This document shows, piece after piece, positions 26,079-34,690 of a stretch of 64,000 bases of DNA. The DNA comes from Candidatus Poribacteria bacterium. GTDB taxonomy: Bacteria; Poribacteria; WGA-4E; WGA-3G. The position numbers were made by a program, and so were the translations under genes. How positions within the stretch are numbered: position 1 is the first letter of the stretch; each line of letters starts with the position of its first letter. The stretch covers positions 1 to 64,000 of the forward strand of contig JAPPCZ010000034.1 of NCBI GenBank assembly GCA_028824685.1, in the 5' to 3' direction. The notes below the pieces were generated by a model. That model saw nothing but the letters and a program-made list of their open reading frames with translations, was not told the DNA's origin and did not search any database.

Positions 26079-26107
26079 TTGACATTCCCACCGCTTCATG
26101 TTAAATT
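26079..26107 (+). promoter_or_regulatory. Promoter of argC
   Basis: Perfect -35 TTGACA (26079-26084), 17-nt spacer, -10 TAAATT (26102-26107). Transcription would start about 26114, after the first ATG of the frame (26111), which supports the ATG at 26141 as the true start. Confidence 0.65.
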
Positions 26108-26140
26108 ATTATGAACAAAACATATCCTAAAGGAAAAAAG

Positions 26141-27184
26141 ATGACAAAAATAGGTATTGTTGGCGCATCCGGTTATAGCGGCAGCGAATTACTAAGATTT
26201 TTGGTCAACCATCCCAGCGGATTGAACGTGGAACTCGCCACATCCGAAACCTACGCTGGCCAACGCGTTGACCAAGTGTTACCACATCTGCGCGATTTCA
26301 TAGACCTCACGTTTGAGCCGTTAGACATAGATTCCCTTAAAGAACGAGTGGACGTTGTCGTATTAGCAGTACCGCACAAAGTCGCCATGACGTATGCCCC
26401 GCAAATTGTCGCACAAGGGTTGCGTGTTGTGGATTTCAGCGCGGATTACCGCCTCTATGATGCAGAGACTTACAGTGATTGGTACCATGTTGAACACACC
26501 AGTCCCGAACTTATCCAGAATGCCGTCTACGGTTTGCCTGAACGTTACCGTGAGAAGATTCGCGATGCGCAAATCGTAGCAAATCCAGGATGTTATCCGA
26601 CCAGTGCTATCCTTGCCACGATGCCTCTGCTTAACAATAGACTCATTGAATTAGATTCAATAATTGTTGATTCCAAATCAGGCATTTCTGGAGCAGGACC
26701 AAAACCGAAAGACACTACTCACTATCCGAATCGCGAAGCAAATCTTGTCGCTTACAATATCGGGAAACACCGCCATACACCAGAGATTGAACAGGAATTA
26801 AGCGCGATCGCAGGACAAACTGTTTCTGTAACCTTCACGCCGCATTTAGTACCGATGACACGAGGTATTCTTAGCACTGTCTACGCACGTCTAAAACAAC
26901 CGCTTGATACCGAAACACTGCTTGAGACATATACTACATTTTATCAAAATGAACCGTTCATCCGGGTTCTTGATAAAGCGGTTTACCCACAAACCAAGGC
27001 GGTTCTTGGAAGCAATTACTGTGATGTCGGAATAGAAGTCGATGGGCGGACGCAGCGTGTTGTTGCTATGGCAGCACTTGATAACCTTGGAAAGGGCGCA
27101 TCTGGCGCTGCGTTACAAAACCTCAATCTAATGTTCGGCTACGACGAAACAGACGGACTCAAATCACCAGGCTTAATGCCATAA
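26141..27184 (+). CDS. argC: N-acetyl-gamma-glutamyl-phosphate reductase
   Basis: ArgC performs the third step of arginine synthesis, NADPH-dependent reduction of N-acetylglutamyl phosphate to the semialdehyde. The 347-residue protein begins MTKIGIVGASGYSGSELLR, the NADP-binding loop. The catalytic Cys is in VANPGCYPTSA, and HTPEIEQEL plus FTPHLVPMTRGI are family blocks. An ATG 10 codons upstream (26111) lies at or before the predicted transcript start; AAAGGAAAAAAG before the ATG at 26141 is a good ribosome site. No other arg gene is adjacent. Confidence 0.94.
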   Translation: MTKIGIVGASGYSGSELLRFLVNHPSGLNVELATSETYAGQRVDQVLPHLRDFIDLTFEPLDIDSLKERVDVVVLAVPHKVAMTYAPQIVAQGLRVVDFSADYRLYDAETYSDWYHVEHTSPELIQNAVYGLPERYREKIRDAQIVANPGCYPTSAILATMPLLNNRLIELDSIIVDSKSGISGAGPKPKDTTHYPNREANLVAYNIGKHRHTPEIEQELSAIAGQTVSVTFTPHLVPMTRGILSTVYARLKQPLDTETLLETYTTFYQNEPFIRVLDKAVYPQTKAVLGSNYCDVGIEVDGRTQRVVAMAALDNLGKGASGAALQNLNLMFGYDETDGLKSPGLMP

Positions 27185-27287
27185 ATATGGCAAAATGACC
27201 ACTCTCCGTTGTTACTAATAATTTAAGTTACCACATATAGTTGGACAACTATATCCAATTTGAAACTGAAATAGGTGGAAACTAATA

Positions 27288-28076
27288 ATGTTAAACTCAA
27301 TTCAAATGCGACTCTTTATGTTTTTTGTTATTTCTTTGGTGTCTATCTTGCCTCAATCTATTCTTGCACAAGATAAAAATACTGTTCTATTGTATACATT
27401 TGACTCCGGTGACGGTAATGTTGTCAAAGACTTATCGGAACACGGGAACGACGGAACATTAATGGGAAATACGGATTGGGATGATGGAAAACTGGGAAAT
27501 GGACTTGTTTTTGGTGGAAACGAACCAAGAGATTTCGTGGATATACCTGATAGGGACAGTCTTGACCTCGTAACCGAACTCACAATTGAAATGTGGGTCT
27601 TTCTGAATGCACATTCAACTGCTGGAGGCAACGGTGTTACAAAAGAGAAGTCATATAAAATTGGTCCGAGAAGCAACCAGAGATCTATACTTCGTATGAC
27701 TACTACTAAAAATGATTGGGTTGATGCTACTGTAATTGGGGAAAAACCGCTGCCGTTAAACGTTTGGTTTCATATAGCTGGCACTTACGATGCAAATTCT
27801 GGTGATGGTAAACTATACTTTAATGGTGAAATAGATAGTGAAAAAAATATTGGTGGTGATATTGTACCAAATGATGTATCGGTTTGGCTCGGACGCGGTT
27901 CCAGTCCCTTTTTAAATGGGTATATGGATGAGGTGCGAATCTCCAATGTAGTACGTTCACAGAAAGAGATACAGCGTTTGATGAACGCCGGCATTGAAGG
28001 GGTACTTTCTGTCTCACCAAATGATAAGTTAGCTATTTCTTGGGGAAAAATTAAAAGAAAATCATACCATTTCTAA
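27288..28076 (+). CDS. Secreted LamG (concanavalin-like) protein with C-terminal WG motif
   Basis: A 262-residue exported protein. The N terminus is a typical Sec signal peptide (MRLFMFFVISLVSILPQ core, cleavage likely after ILA-Q, about residue 28). Residues about 32-235 form a LamG/concanavalin-like beta-sandwich: LLYTFDSGDGN, EHGNDGTLMGN, LTIEMWVFLN, WFHIAGTYDANSG and GYMDEVRISNVVRS are standard blocks; such domains bind glycans or proteins. The tail, residues about 240-262, reads VSPNDKLAISWGKIKRK. The same tail occurs in three other exported proteins of the window that do not share the LamG domain. Function unknown; possibly adhesion. Confidence 0.85.
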   Translation: MLNSIQMRLFMFFVISLVSILPQSILAQDKNTVLLYTFDSGDGNVVKDLSEHGNDGTLMGNTDWDDGKLGNGLVFGGNEPRDFVDIPDRDSLDLVTELTIEMWVFLNAHSTAGGNGVTKEKSYKIGPRSNQRSILRMTTTKNDWVDATVIGEKPLPLNVWFHIAGTYDANSGDGKLYFNGEIDSEKNIGGDIVPNDVSVWLGRGSSPFLNGYMDEVRISNVVRSQKEIQRLMNAGIEGVLSVSPNDKLAISWGKIKRKSYHF

Positions 28077-28096
28077 GTGATTATACGCCATTATTT

Positions 28097-28182
28097 CGTA
28101 GGTCGGGTAGAGCGAAGCGACACCCGACATGATAGCCACAATCAATGCATGTCGGGTGTCGCTTCGCTCTACCCGACCTACG
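28097..28182. repeat. Perfect 35-bp inverted repeat, family C
   Basis: The arm 28097-28131 starting CGTAGGTCGGGTAGAGCG is exactly complementary to 28148-28182, with a 16-nt loop. Half-size relatives are at 7666-7701 and 46839-46874. It lies in the gap between the LamG gene and lpxB. Confidence 0.88.
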
Positions 28183-28313
28183 AGAGAATGTCATATTAAT
28201 AGATAGAATTGGTATCATAATAACGTGAGTTTGAGAAATCAATGCTTGTATTTGCTGAAGTTTGGAGATCCAGCCAAAAACAGTAGACTTACTATTTGAC
28301 CTCACAATCGTCT

Positions 28314-29468
28314 ATGGAACTTATGATTGTTGCAGGTGAACCCTCTGGCGACCTGCACGCCTCACATGTCGTCCAAGCACTCAAAGCAAAATGCTCAGAA
28401 ATTTCGTTCCACGGCATGGGGGGCGACATGATGGAAGAAGCCGGTGTGTCTCTGGACATCCACATTCGTGACTCCGCGGTCATGGGTTTTGCTGAGGCAT
28501 TCGCTGTTCTCCCGAAGTTTCTGAAAAAACAAGCGTTGTTAAAAAAACGGATCCGTCAACAAACTCTGGACGCTCTCCTCCTTATTGATTTTGCAGAGTT
28601 TAACATGCCTTTGGCAAAATATGCCCACACACAAGGTGTGCGAGTAATCTACTATATTCCGCCAAAAGCGTGGGCATGGCGACCTGGAAGAGCAAAAAAA
28701 CTCGCAAAACGCGCAAACGCGATCGCCTCTATTTTTCCCTTCGAAACAGAATTTTATCAAGATGCAGGTGCACCAGCGGAATTTGTTGGACACCCATTGG
28801 TAGATTTCGCAAAAACCGATCTCACATCCACACAAGCACGCGAAAAACTTGGTTTACAAAACAACACACAAGTTATCGGACTAATGCCCGGCAGCAGACG
28901 CTCTGAAGTTCAACGTATGCTCCCAATTATGCTTAAGGCAGCTGCAAACGTTGTAAAAGATTATGCTGATTCAGAATGGGTTCTACCTCTCGCCCCTGGT
29001 ATTTCAGAGGAACTCATATCCCACTGTACAGAAGGAATAGAAGGTGTTCCGACTATAAAACTATTACATGATCTAACTTACACAGCAATGCGCGCTGCTA
29101 CGTTGATGCTCATTACATCCGGAACCGCAACGCTTGAAGCCGCTTGTATCGGTTCACCGATGATTATTCTCTATCGAACCTCATGGCTCAATTGGCGAAT
29201 TATTAACGCATTAACTCCGTTAGAACATAGCGGATTACCCAATCTCATTGCCAAAAAACACATTGTACCAGAACTGCTTCAAGACGACCTGACACCGAAT
29301 ACACTTACTGAACTTACCTTAGACTTACTCCGAAATCCTGAAAAACTTAAGACACAGCGTGATTCCCTAAATACTGTCTATCAACAATTGGGAGAGTCAG
29401 GTGCAGCAGAAAGAACAGCACAGTTAGTATTGGAACAGGTTGCATCGGCACGTAATCCCACGCAATGA
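28314..29468 (+). CDS. lpxB: Lipid-A-disaccharide synthase
   Basis: LpxB condenses UDP-2,3-diacylglucosamine with lipid X on the inner face of the inner membrane to form the lipid A disaccharide. The 384-residue protein starts MELMIVAGEPSGDLHASH, the signature block. YYIPPKAWAWRPGR and MPGSRRSEV follow, and SGTATLEAACIGSPMIILYR is the C-terminal nucleotide-sugar site. A TTG lies six codons upstream but has no better ribosome site. It overlaps lpxK by 4 bp (ATGA), a coupled pair. Confidence 0.94.
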   Translation: MELMIVAGEPSGDLHASHVVQALKAKCSEISFHGMGGDMMEEAGVSLDIHIRDSAVMGFAEAFAVLPKFLKKQALLKKRIRQQTLDALLLIDFAEFNMPLAKYAHTQGVRVIYYIPPKAWAWRPGRAKKLAKRANAIASIFPFETEFYQDAGAPAEFVGHPLVDFAKTDLTSTQAREKLGLQNNTQVIGLMPGSRRSEVQRMLPIMLKAAANVVKDYADSEWVLPLAPGISEELISHCTEGIEGVPTIKLLHDLTYTAMRAATLMLITSGTATLEAACIGSPMIILYRTSWLNWRIINALTPLEHSGLPNLIAKKHIVPELLQDDLTPNTLTELTLDLLRNPEKLKTQRDSLNTVYQQLGESGAAERTAQLVLEQVASARNPTQ

Positions 29469-30559
29469 AACGAACACTCTACACCTTCATCACAACTAAG
29501 CAGCGTGGTATAATTCCGATAATCTTACGCCCACCCTTAATGCCGTTAAGTTGGCTCTACGGTGCTGTTATATGGATAAGAAATTACTGCTTTACAAGTA
29601 GGATTTTTAAACAGAAACGATTGCCTTGCACCGTTATTAGCGTTGGCAATATCGTTGCGGGTGGGACAGGTAAAACGCCAGCAGTCGCTGCAATTGCTAA
29701 ACAACTACAGAATCAAGGTTTTCAGGTGGCAATTCTTCTGCGTGGCTATAAACGGCGCAGCAGTGAGGAAATAACAGTCGTATCGGATGGTGAAAACCGC
29801 CTTTGCTCAAGAGAAGAAAGCGGAGATGAAGCAGACATGCTTGCGCGTCAACTTTCCGATATTCCAATCATTGTTGGAAAACAACGTTATCTAACAGGTA
29901 AAGCCGCACTTGACCGCTTCAAAAGCGATGTTATAATCCTTGATGATGGGTTTCAGCACCGACAATTAGCACGTGATGTTGACATACTCATAATTGATAC
30001 AACGCAACCCTACGGTACTGGTGCGTTACTCCCCATAGGCACTTTGAGGGAACCTGTATCTGCTTTACAACGTGCTGACATCATTATACTGACTCGGACA
30101 GATGCTGTTGACATAAACATCGTAGATTTGAAAGCGGAACTGAACCAATTAGCACCGAATACACCTATTTTAGAGAGTGTCCATCAACCTGCATCACTAT
30201 ATTGGTTAAATCAAACAGACGAGCATTCTATAATGCCAATAGAAAACCTAACAGGTAAACGACTTCTCGCTGTGTGTGGCATCGGCAATCCCGATGCTTT
30301 TGTCGCAACACTTGAAAAGTATAATCCAGAGGCAGTAGGATTGTTAGCTTTTCCCGACCACCATGTCTATACCGAATCCGATTTACAGCAAATTCAACAT
30401 CAGATGCAACAGCATGAGGCGGAATGGGTTATCACAACACAGAAAGATGAACAGAAGTTCACATCTCTTTTCACAGAATTGCCGTTAGTAGTATTGGCAA
30501 TTGAATTAGTCATCACTGACGGGGAAGATGTTTTGATGAAAGCACTGCAAATCCAGTAA
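29465..30559 (+). CDS. lpxK: Tetraacyldisaccharide 4'-kinase
   Basis: LpxK phosphorylates the 4' position of the lipid A disaccharide at the inner membrane. The 364-residue protein has an N-terminal hydrophobic helix (about residues 14-42), the Walker A loop VAGGTGKTPAV (about residues 65-75) and ILDDGFQHRQLARD, the family catalytic block. AFPDHHVYTESDL near the C terminus is also typical. Its start overlaps the stop of lpxB, and both enzymes act in the same pathway. Confidence 0.94.
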   Translation: MKRTLYTFITTKQRGIIPIILRPPLMPLSWLYGAVIWIRNYCFTSRIFKQKRLPCTVISVGNIVAGGTGKTPAVAAIAKQLQNQGFQVAILLRGYKRRSSEEITVVSDGENRLCSREESGDEADMLARQLSDIPIIVGKQRYLTGKAALDRFKSDVIILDDGFQHRQLARDVDILIIDTTQPYGTGALLPIGTLREPVSALQRADIIILTRTDAVDINIVDLKAELNQLAPNTPILESVHQPASLYWLNQTDEHSIMPIENLTGKRLLAVCGIGNPDAFVATLEKYNPEAVGLLAFPDHHVYTESDLQQIQHQMQQHEAEWVITTQKDEQKFTSLFTELPLVVLAIELVITDGEDVLMKALQIQ

Positions 30560-30569
30560 CGAAAAATTT

Positions 30570-31472
30570 CTACGGTATGGGAACGCCTTCACGTGCTGTC
30601 ATTTCAGCATAAAGTTCTTGCAAGCGTTCTGTCATCGGTCCCGGACTACCCGTACCAATTTGCCTGCCATCCACCTCCAACACAGGACTTAACTCACCAA
30701 CGGTGCCTGTCGTGAACATTTCATCAGCTGTGTAAACCTCTGTCAAAGAGACGTTCCGTTCCACCAATGGAATCTCTGCCTCATGAGCGAGATGGATGAC
30801 GTTGCCACGCGTAATACCGGGCAAACAACTATCCGCATGCGGCGTTAGGACTTGCCCCTTTTTCACTATAAAGATATTAGTCGCATTTGTTTCAGAGACG
30901 AACCCGAAAATGTCAAGCATTATTGCATCATCTACGCCAGCGACATTTGCTTCTATTTTAGCAAGAATGTTGTTAATTAAGTTGTTATGATGTATCTTAG
31001 AGTCAACACACTGTGCAGGATTACGCCGAATCGCTGAGGTGACCAACCGAACTCCAGTGCTTGCATAAATCGGTGCTTTCCACTCCGCCAAGACAATTAA
31101 ACAGGTGCCATATTGGTTTACTTGAGGGTTCATACTGGAGGTAACTTTTTTGCCACGGCTAAGTGTCAAGCGAATATGAACTTCATCACGCATGCCGTTG
31201 GCTTGAAGCGTCTCAAAAATCGCAGCTTTGATTTCATCACGGGAAGGGATTCCTTCAAACGCCATTGCATGGGCAGAGTCTATCAGTCGGTCTAAGTGTG
31301 GATCCAACGCAAAAATCTTGCCTTTATAGATACGTAAGCCTTCCCATACACCATCCCCACCTTGGACAAGGCTATCAAACACAGAGATTTTTGCATCTTC
31401 GCGAGGCAGTAATTCACCACCGACGTGGATTAAAATATTTTCATTTCGAGCATCTGGTAATTGTGGATTCAT
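30570..31472 (-). CDS. ilvE: Class IV aminotransferase, branched-chain type
   Basis: A PLP enzyme of fold type IV, 300 residues. YKGKIFALDPHLDRL is the N-terminal block. The PLP lysine is in VDSKIHHNNLINN (about residue 153), and LDIFGFVSETNATNIF with LPGITRGNVI are the standard glutamate and phosphate-binding blocks. Family knowledge favours interconversion of branched-chain amino and keto acids, but D-amino-acid transaminase or aminodeoxychorismate lyase activity cannot be excluded from motifs alone. It converges on lpxK with a 10-bp gap. Confidence 0.83.
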   Translation of the reverse strand: MNPQLPDARNENILIHVGGELLPREDAKISVFDSLVQGGDGVWEGLRIYKGKIFALDPHLDRLIDSAHAMAFEGIPSRDEIKAAIFETLQANGMRDEVHIRLTLSRGKKVTSSMNPQVNQYGTCLIVLAEWKAPIYASTGVRLVTSAIRRNPAQCVDSKIHHNNLINNILAKIEANVAGVDDAIMLDIFGFVSETNATNIFIVKKGQVLTPHADSCLPGITRGNVIHLAHEAEIPLVERNVSLTEVYTADEMFTTGTVGELSPVLEVDGRQIGTGSPGPMTERLQELYAEMTAREGVPIP

Positions 31473-31572
31473 TCGTTTACCTTTCTTTCAATTTAGGCAT
31501 CTTAAACTTCAGTCTATATTACGACAGCAGCATACCACATCATCCTTGTACTGTCAATTTTAAACGCTGCTC

Positions 31573-31601
31573 TTGAAAACATCCCAAATTAATGTTATAC
31601 T
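31573..31601 (+). promoter_or_regulatory. Promoter of the L,D-transpeptidase-like gene
   Basis: -35 TTGAAA (31573-31578), 17-nt spacer, -10 TATACT (31596-31601). An in-frame ATG at 31592 lies in the spacer, so the real start must be further on, at 31628. Confidence 0.7.
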
Positions 31602-31627
31602 CACACGTGTCTCAAAGGAAGAATAAT

Positions 31628-32398
31628 ATGAAACAGCACATTGTCATCTTGCTCATCTCTACTATGCTATTTTCTTGTCAATCAAAAGATTCGTCAACCT
31701 TCAAAAATAAACAGCAAAGATACCCACGTGTCCGCGCAGCAATGTTAGAAAAGGACAGTTCACTCCGTAAACTCTTTGCAGACCAAGGGCTTGTATATCC
31801 ACCTCATAACTTGTTTATCCGAGTTTTCAAACAGGAAAAAGTTTTAGAAGTCTGGACGTTTTCTGCATCAGATTCCAACTTCAAGAAGGTGCGCGACTAC
31901 ACTATCTGCCGTACATCGGGAAATTTAGGACCCAAAAGACGTGAAGGCGATTTGCAAATTCCGGAAGGTTTTTATCATATAGACAGGTTCAATCCCAAAA
32001 GCAGTTTCTATCTATCTCTTGGGATCAATTATCCAAACCGATCTGATCAAATTTTGGGCAAAAAAGGTGATTTAGGCAGTGATATATTCCTGCACGGAGG
32101 ATGCGTGACTGTCGGCTGTATTCCGATCACCGATGACTATATCAAAGAAGTTTACTGGTTAGCGGTGCAAGCGACATCAAATGGTCAAGTGAAAATCCCT
32201 GTCCACATTTTTCCCACAAAATTAGATATTGATACAATCAAACACTTGAAGAAAAAATATGCAACTCAAGAAACATTACTTAAATTCTGGGAAAATCTAC
32301 AGATCGGATATCAGTGGTTTGAAAAACACCGGAACTTGCCAAAAATCTCAGTTAATTCAGATGGCATATATCAGTTTTCAACATCTTCTTCCCCATAA
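31628..32398 (+). CDS. L,D-transpeptidase (YkuD/YafK type) lipoprotein
   Basis: The 256-residue protein begins with a lipoprotein signal peptide: a hydrophobic stretch and lipobox LFSC, with acylated Cys at about residue 17. The YkuD-like catalytic block is IFLHGGCVTVGCIPITDDY (about residues 146-164), where the HGG ... GC pattern gives the catalytic Cys. This arrangement is typical of YafK-family enzymes that cut or form peptidoglycan crosslinks or attach lipoproteins. AAAGGAAGAAT precedes the ATG. The C-terminal 70 residues are charged and not recognised. Confidence 0.85.
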   Translation: MKQHIVILLISTMLFSCQSKDSSTFKNKQQRYPRVRAAMLEKDSSLRKLFADQGLVYPPHNLFIRVFKQEKVLEVWTFSASDSNFKKVRDYTICRTSGNLGPKRREGDLQIPEGFYHIDRFNPKSSFYLSLGINYPNRSDQILGKKGDLGSDIFLHGGCVTVGCIPITDDYIKEVYWLAVQATSNGQVKIPVHIFPTKLDIDTIKHLKKKYATQETLLKFWENLQIGYQWFEKHRNLPKISVNSDGIYQFSTSSSP

Positions 32399-32404
32399 AC
32401 ACAA

Positions 32405-34336
32405 TCAAATCCAACTATACACGGCAGACCGCAATATTAAACTCAACAAGGGCCAGAAACATCCCATCAACGCTTCTCCTAATACCAGTCCGATAAAGAA
32501 CGGTATCGCTCGTCGATACGCTTTTATGCCACCGTTCCGCAAGATAATCCATTTCGTAACCATAGCAATTAGCAGCGGAAACCAAATAACATCAGTCGTT
32601 CCGGGGGCAACGCCGATTACATATCCCGCCGGATGGAGAGGACACCATACAAAACGTGATCGCAGAAACATGATACCTAAATTTGCCGCAAATGTTCCCC
32701 CAAGCACAGTCGTTGCTAACCAATCCGTCGGCTTCGGACTTACTAACCACGACGACAGAAAATTGTATGTATCAGCACCACCCGCGTGAATCTGCTCAGA
32801 ACCTGCAGCCACACCTTCCCGATAAATTGCGTAAGGATAGAGAATCAGACTGGACAGAATACCAACAAGGCTTGCAATCACTAAAACACTAAACATTGTT
32901 CTGTTCCGGACACCGGTCCGCTCAGCAAGCTTAAACGCCTCAAGCTGATCAGGCATAGGATGCGTGCGGAACGAAGCGTAGCTTGCGCCACTGAGCCAAT
33001 TCATCAACGAAAGCATTGTAAGATTGCCTGCCCGTAGCCGTCGTGTCCCGAGCAGTGAAATCATCATGTATTGCGGCGTTAGATAGCCGATTGCGTGTAT
33101 CGGTGGACCGAGTTCAGCGCGCATCCGTGTTAGACCGACAACAATTAGTAAGTAAATGCCGATGAATACGGAAAAAGCCCATAACGACATCCCTCCCTGA
33201 ATACAAAAAACGGCAAGCAAAAATAGGGATAAAGCTAATGTAATCAAGGTTGTACGATAAGAAATTGCTTCGATTTTTGCCTCTGCACGGTCGGGTCGAA
33301 TCGCTTGTGATAACACTAAAGCAAAATGCTTTCGTCCATTCCAACATGCTATAGCGAGAAGTGCAAGCAATGCACCTGCTCCCTGCTCCCCTAAAAATGG
33401 GTAACCTTGTAACTTTGATACGCCTGTTGCACTTCCGAATAATAATTGAACTTTCTTCATCAAATAGAAGAATGTACACGAAAACGCTAAATCCAACGGC
33501 AGGATAAAAGAGAAACCGATCAGATAAGGATGAAATCGAAGTGGTGTACTGCCCATAGCATTCCAAGGTTTCTGTGTGAAGTACATATTAAGGTTGTATT
33601 TTCTGACGGGAATTTCCGGTAATATCGGAAAGAAAAAATGTAACCCGTTGAGTAGATTTATCCCCATTGCTATGCCAAAGCCTATCCAGAGCAGGCGACT
33701 TCTGAAAATACGACGGTTCGTAGTAATTTCAAGTGGAATTTGTATAATTGGATACGCAAGTTTTTCGTTTTCTATCCACTGCTTGCGAATTAAAGAAGTC
33801 AAACACAGGAAGATCAACATCAAAAGGAAGATAACCGCTGACCACGCAAGAATAGGCACAATCCAATATTGGACATATCCTTCAGTAAAGAAATTGACGT
33901 TACCTTCATAGAAGTCGTTGACCGTTTTCTGGTGTTTGACAACAAGCCATTCTGGAAGATGGTGAAAAAGTAGTGCTTCCCAATCATTCTCAGGAGTAGC
34001 AAAGCGAAAAGCATACGGAATAAGTCCCATCAGACGGGGCATACAATCATGACCTGAAAACGCGCTACCAACCGCAAGCATACTGTAAACAACAATTAGG
34101 TCACGCTGTGTAAGGGCAGCACTCGGCACAAAACTACGAACCCACATGTTCAGCATCGTGATAACGAAAATGCCAAACATGACGTTAACAGACATAGCGA
34201 CCGTTGTCAGATGAGCAGTATGCCATATCATCTCAACATAAGCGATCCAGTAGCTATTGCCGATAATCAAAACAGTACCGATTAATACTGCCCGTATTGT
34301 AATCGTGCGCGAAGACTGTTCGTTAGTTTGATACAT
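32405..34336 (-). CDS. Large polytopic membrane protein, DUF6785/OPT-like
   Basis: The 643-residue protein has about 14 hydrophobic segments. Its pattern, an N-terminal RAVLIGTVLIIGNSYWI helix, the conserved loop VGSAFSGHDCMPRLMGL and the late MRAELGPPIHAIG and THPMPDQLEAFKLAERTG blocks, resembles the DUF6785 group found in Planctomycetes and Poribacteria, distantly related to oligopeptide transporters. Transport function is inference. The 3' end converges on the lipoprotein gene with a 6-bp gap. An AGGGAGG ribosome site precedes the ATG. Confidence 0.75.
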   Translation of the reverse strand: MYQTNEQSSRTITIRAVLIGTVLIIGNSYWIAYVEMIWHTAHLTTVAMSVNVMFGIFVITMLNMWVRSFVPSAALTQRDLIVVYSMLAVGSAFSGHDCMPRLMGLIPYAFRFATPENDWEALLFHHLPEWLVVKHQKTVNDFYEGNVNFFTEGYVQYWIVPILAWSAVIFLLMLIFLCLTSLIRKQWIENEKLAYPIIQIPLEITTNRRIFRSRLLWIGFGIAMGINLLNGLHFFFPILPEIPVRKYNLNMYFTQKPWNAMGSTPLRFHPYLIGFSFILPLDLAFSCTFFYLMKKVQLLFGSATGVSKLQGYPFLGEQGAGALLALLAIACWNGRKHFALVLSQAIRPDRAEAKIEAISYRTTLITLALSLFLLAVFCIQGGMSLWAFSVFIGIYLLIVVGLTRMRAELGPPIHAIGYLTPQYMMISLLGTRRLRAGNLTMLSLMNWLSGASYASFRTHPMPDQLEAFKLAERTGVRNRTMFSVLVIASLVGILSSLILYPYAIYREGVAAGSEQIHAGGADTYNFLSSWLVSPKPTDWLATTVLGGTFAANLGIMFLRSRFVWCPLHPAGYVIGVAPGTTDVIWFPLLIAMVTKWIILRNGGIKAYRRAIPFFIGLVLGEALMGCFWPLLSLILRSAVYSWI

Positions 34337-34690
34337 CTTTTAGGGAGGTGAGGATTAAGTTGTGGACACAGTATCTATTGAAACTGTAGAAGTCAGGTGC
34401 GAAAATTAAATGGATATATTTTCTATAGCATGTTATACTAAACAATCAGAAGTCTGTCAAGGTAAAAGAGGATGAAATTTTAACTATTTTAACTAATAGG
34501 ACTTTTTAAACATAAAGTAAAACAATAACTTTTATATTTTGCTATTTAATTATTATTCAGGCTTACGCATAAATTCGGGGACTACTTTTCCAGCATACAT
34601 ATACTGGAAAGAGTGCTGGATTAAAATCTAATGGATTGCGTAAGTTTTATTATTAACTACTTATATTATAGAGAATTGGGAGCGATTGGA
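34337..34690. other. 354-bp divergent gap before dnaN copy 1
   Basis: The region separates the membrane-protein gene from the clamp genes. It is AT-rich and holds no convincing gene. A small hairpin TTTCCAG...CTGGAAA with a 10-nt loop lies near 34587-34610. No confident promoter could be assigned. An in-frame ATG at 34631 precedes dnaN copy 1 but adds residues not seen in the other copies. Confidence 0.5.

Noticed and set aside
34631..34690. Longer N terminus for dnaN copy 1 from ATG 34631
   Set aside because: Copies 2 and 3 begin at the residue matching ATG 34691, and the ribosome site GGGAG sits just before that ATG.
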